This document shows positions 5,985 to 7,115 of a stretch of DNA of 7,115 bases, piece after piece. The notes beneath the pieces were generated by a model that saw only the letters and a program-made list of their open reading frames with translations, did no database searches and was not told the DNA's origin. A program made the translations under genes and the position numbers. Numbering within the stretch: the stretch's first letter is position 1; every line of letters starts with the position of its first letter. The stretch is from contig PJET01000209.1 in assembly GCA_002825515.1 (NCBI GenBank), positions 1-7,115 of the forward strand. Direction: 5' to 3'. This DNA comes from Candidatus Thorarchaeota archaeon MP11T_1. Lineage in GTDB: Archaea > Asgardarchaeota > Thorarchaeia > Thorarchaeales > Thorarchaeaceae.

Positions 5985-5996
5985 ACATGTAATTGG

Positions 5997-7115
5997 TTAT
6001 TCACCAGTATAGGGTTTCGAGATACTTTCCTCTTCGATTTGGCTTGGTTTGTGTCCCTTTCGCCACTCTTCAATAGGTTTAGAGAACTTCTCTTCAATCC
6101 TCGACCTGTGGATGGTGTTCATTGCGCAGAATGGAATGATTCTACCATCAGGCACCGAGTAGTTGATATCACAATGAGAAACCCGCTCAAGATCGAAGTT
6201 GTAGGGGTCCATGAAGTGCATCATGCCAATCATGATTATACGTCGCATCAATTTGGCAAGCGACTCGTAGTCACCACGATTAAGGAAAGCACTGAGGAGG
6301 TCTTTGATGAGACCCTTCTTCTTGATATGACGTGCACCAGCAGCTAGTTTGGCCTTTGCACGTGCGCTTGCTCCCCTTGCTTCATTTGCAAATAGATTAG
6401 CAATCTCTTCAAGAAGATTCAAGAATTTATCAACATCAATCAAGTCTGTGATTGGTCTATAGTCACCATCATCATCAATGTAAATGAAAGTAGCCATTCC
6501 ACAAGCAAAATGTGAGCTGAGCTCAAGATCAGGACCACCCTTTATCAGACCTAGTGCACGACCGACAGGCATCATTGATGGTACAGGATACCATTCAGTG
6601 TGGGGTATTTTTCCACCGGTCTGCTCCTCGATAGCATGGATCGCATCTGGAATTGTGATTCTCATATCCTTTCTTGCATCGTGATCAATACGACCAGTAA
6701 TGCTCACAGGTTGGAAGTTGACACATCGGATAACATCACGGTTCTCTACTGCGTATTCGATAATACCGCCAAGCTGGTCGTCATTGATTCCCCGGACAAC
6801 TGTTGGAACCAATACCAATGATTCCATTCCCACCTCTCGCGCATTTTGGACTGCCTGCTTCTTTAAGGGAAGTAAGTTTGTACCACGAGCTGCAAGATAT
6901 GGTTCGGGTGTTACACCATCAAACTGCATATAGATAGTTGAAAGACCTGCGTCGCGGAGTTCCTGAAGATACTCCTTGCTCTTTCCGATTCTAATCACAT
7001 TACTGGCAATCTGCACATGCCTGAAACCTAATTGCTTGGCCCACTTGATATACTGTGGGAGATGTTTGCTGACAGTAGGCTCACCGCCTGCGAATTGAAT
7101 GGCTGGAGCGGGTAC
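5997..7115 (-). CDS. Radical SAM enzyme of the tetraether lipid synthase (Tes, MJ0619-like) family, 5' partial
   Basis: The frame is open from the last base of the window to TAA at 5999-5997, giving the C-terminal 372 residues; the N-terminus with the CxxxCxxC iron-sulfur motif lies outside. The GTG at 7016 is internal, because the upstream codons encode AIQFAGGEPTVSKHL, containing the radical SAM GGEP motif (visible residues 10-13). Further Tes-like segments are TIYMQFDGV (~60-68), LVPTVVRGIND, CVNFQPVSITGR (~131-142), HFACGMATFIYIDDDGDYRPIT (~202-223), and GMMHFMDPYNFDLERV then PDGRIIPFCAMN (~322-333). Cys at ~131, 205, 315 and 330 are candidate ligands for auxiliary clusters. Tes joins two diether lipids through C-C bonds between their chain ends to make membrane-spanning tetraethers. 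The family has paralogues (GrsA/GrsB, macrocyclic archaeol synthase), so the exact reaction is not certain. Confidence 0.88.
   Translation of the reverse strand, partial: VPAPAIQFAGGEPTVSKHLPQYIKWAKQLGFRHVQIASNVIRIGKSKEYLQELRDAGLSTIYMQFDGVTPEPYLAARGTNLLPLKKQAVQNAREVGMESLVLVPTVVRGINDDQLGGIIEYAVENRDVIRCVNFQPVSITGRIDHDARKDMRITIPDAIHAIEEQTGGKIPHTEWYPVPSMMPVGRALGLIKGGPDLELSSHFACGMATFIYIDDDGDYRPITDLIDVDKFLNLLEEIANLFANEARGASARAKAKLAAGARHIKKKGLIKDLLSAFLNRGDYESLAKLMRRIIMIGMMHFMDPYNFDLERVSHCDINYSVPDGRIIPFCAMNTIHRSRIEEKFSKPIEEWRKGHKPSQIEEESISKPYTGE

Larger units (their letters stand above)
5572..5996. other. 425-base intergenic region with several dyads and no long ORF
   Basis: This gap lies between the stop of the Tes-like gene and the start of the 92-residue ORF, both on the minus strand. 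It holds a long-stem structured element (5620-5721), a minus-strand TATA-like box (5779-5786) with a dyad just upstream (5800-5813), a hairpin with a T-rich tail (5829-5871) and the terminator-like hairpin after the Tes-like gene (5963-5984). Only very short ORFs are present. The density of inverted repeats is higher than in the other gaps of the window. Confidence 0.7.

Noticed and set aside
5946..6347. Plus-strand ORF of 133 residues.
   Set aside because: It overlaps the conserved C-terminal motifs of the Tes-like gene on the other strand and resembles no family.
5997..7016. A complete 339-residue gene starting at GTG 7016.
   Set aside because: The frame stays open to the window end and the upstream codons contain the radical SAM GGEP motif, so the GTG is internal.
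1..7115. CRISPR arrays, insertion sequences, attachment sites or a defence system.
   Set aside because: No regularly spaced direct repeats, transposase or integrase genes, or terminal inverted repeats were seen; the genes are ordinary metabolic, protease and surface functions.

Overview
The window looks like chromosomal DNA from an archaeon, most likely an Asgard lineage of the Thorarchaeota kind. The main reasons are a surface protein that ends in a Thr/Pro stalk, one membrane helix and a short basic tail; a radical SAM protein of the archaeal tetraether lipid synthase (Tes, MJ0619-like) type; archaeal-style AT-rich promoter elements; and an archaeal TldD/TldE pair. The lineage call is inference from protein style. 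No rRNA or other phylogenetic marker is present.

Layout, left to right. Positions 1-582 (+) hold the C-terminal part of a membrane-anchored surface protein that enters from the left edge, followed by a perfect hairpin with a T-rich tail (599-640). A TATA-like box (about 695-704) and a Shine-Dalgarno-like stretch then lead to a 213-residue protein of unknown function (774-1415, +). This gene converges on the tldD-tldE pair (minus strand, 4219 to 1468), and a short hairpin at 1436-1457 separates them. Upstream of tldD on the same strand lies a PhzF-family isomerase/epimerase-like gene (5224 to 4304). Upstream of that is a weakly supported 92-residue single-pass membrane protein (5571 to 5293). 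The 425-base gap at 5572-5996 has no long gene but is unusually structured. The right edge holds 372 C-terminal residues of the Tes-like radical SAM enzyme (minus strand), whose frame stays open to the last base.

Functional links. TldD and TldE form one zinc metalloprotease, and here they are translationally coupled: the tldE Shine-Dalgarno lies inside the last codons of tldD and the junction reads TGAAATG. PhzF lies 84 bases upstream of tldD in the same direction, so co-transcription is possible, but no shared pathway is evident. The Tes-like enzyme would act in making membrane-spanning lipids and is separated from the other genes by its own terminator-like hairpin.

The most interesting stretch is 5620-5721. 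A 12-bp stem with a 3-base bulge closes a domain containing a second stem and a 15-codon ORF (MGIVVGGGSFVIEGM) with its own Shine-Dalgarno-like sequence, and a T-rich run follows. It could be a small RNA gene, a small-protein gene whose ribosome site is masked by the stem, or (read on the minus strand) a structured leader. This cannot be settled from the sequence alone.
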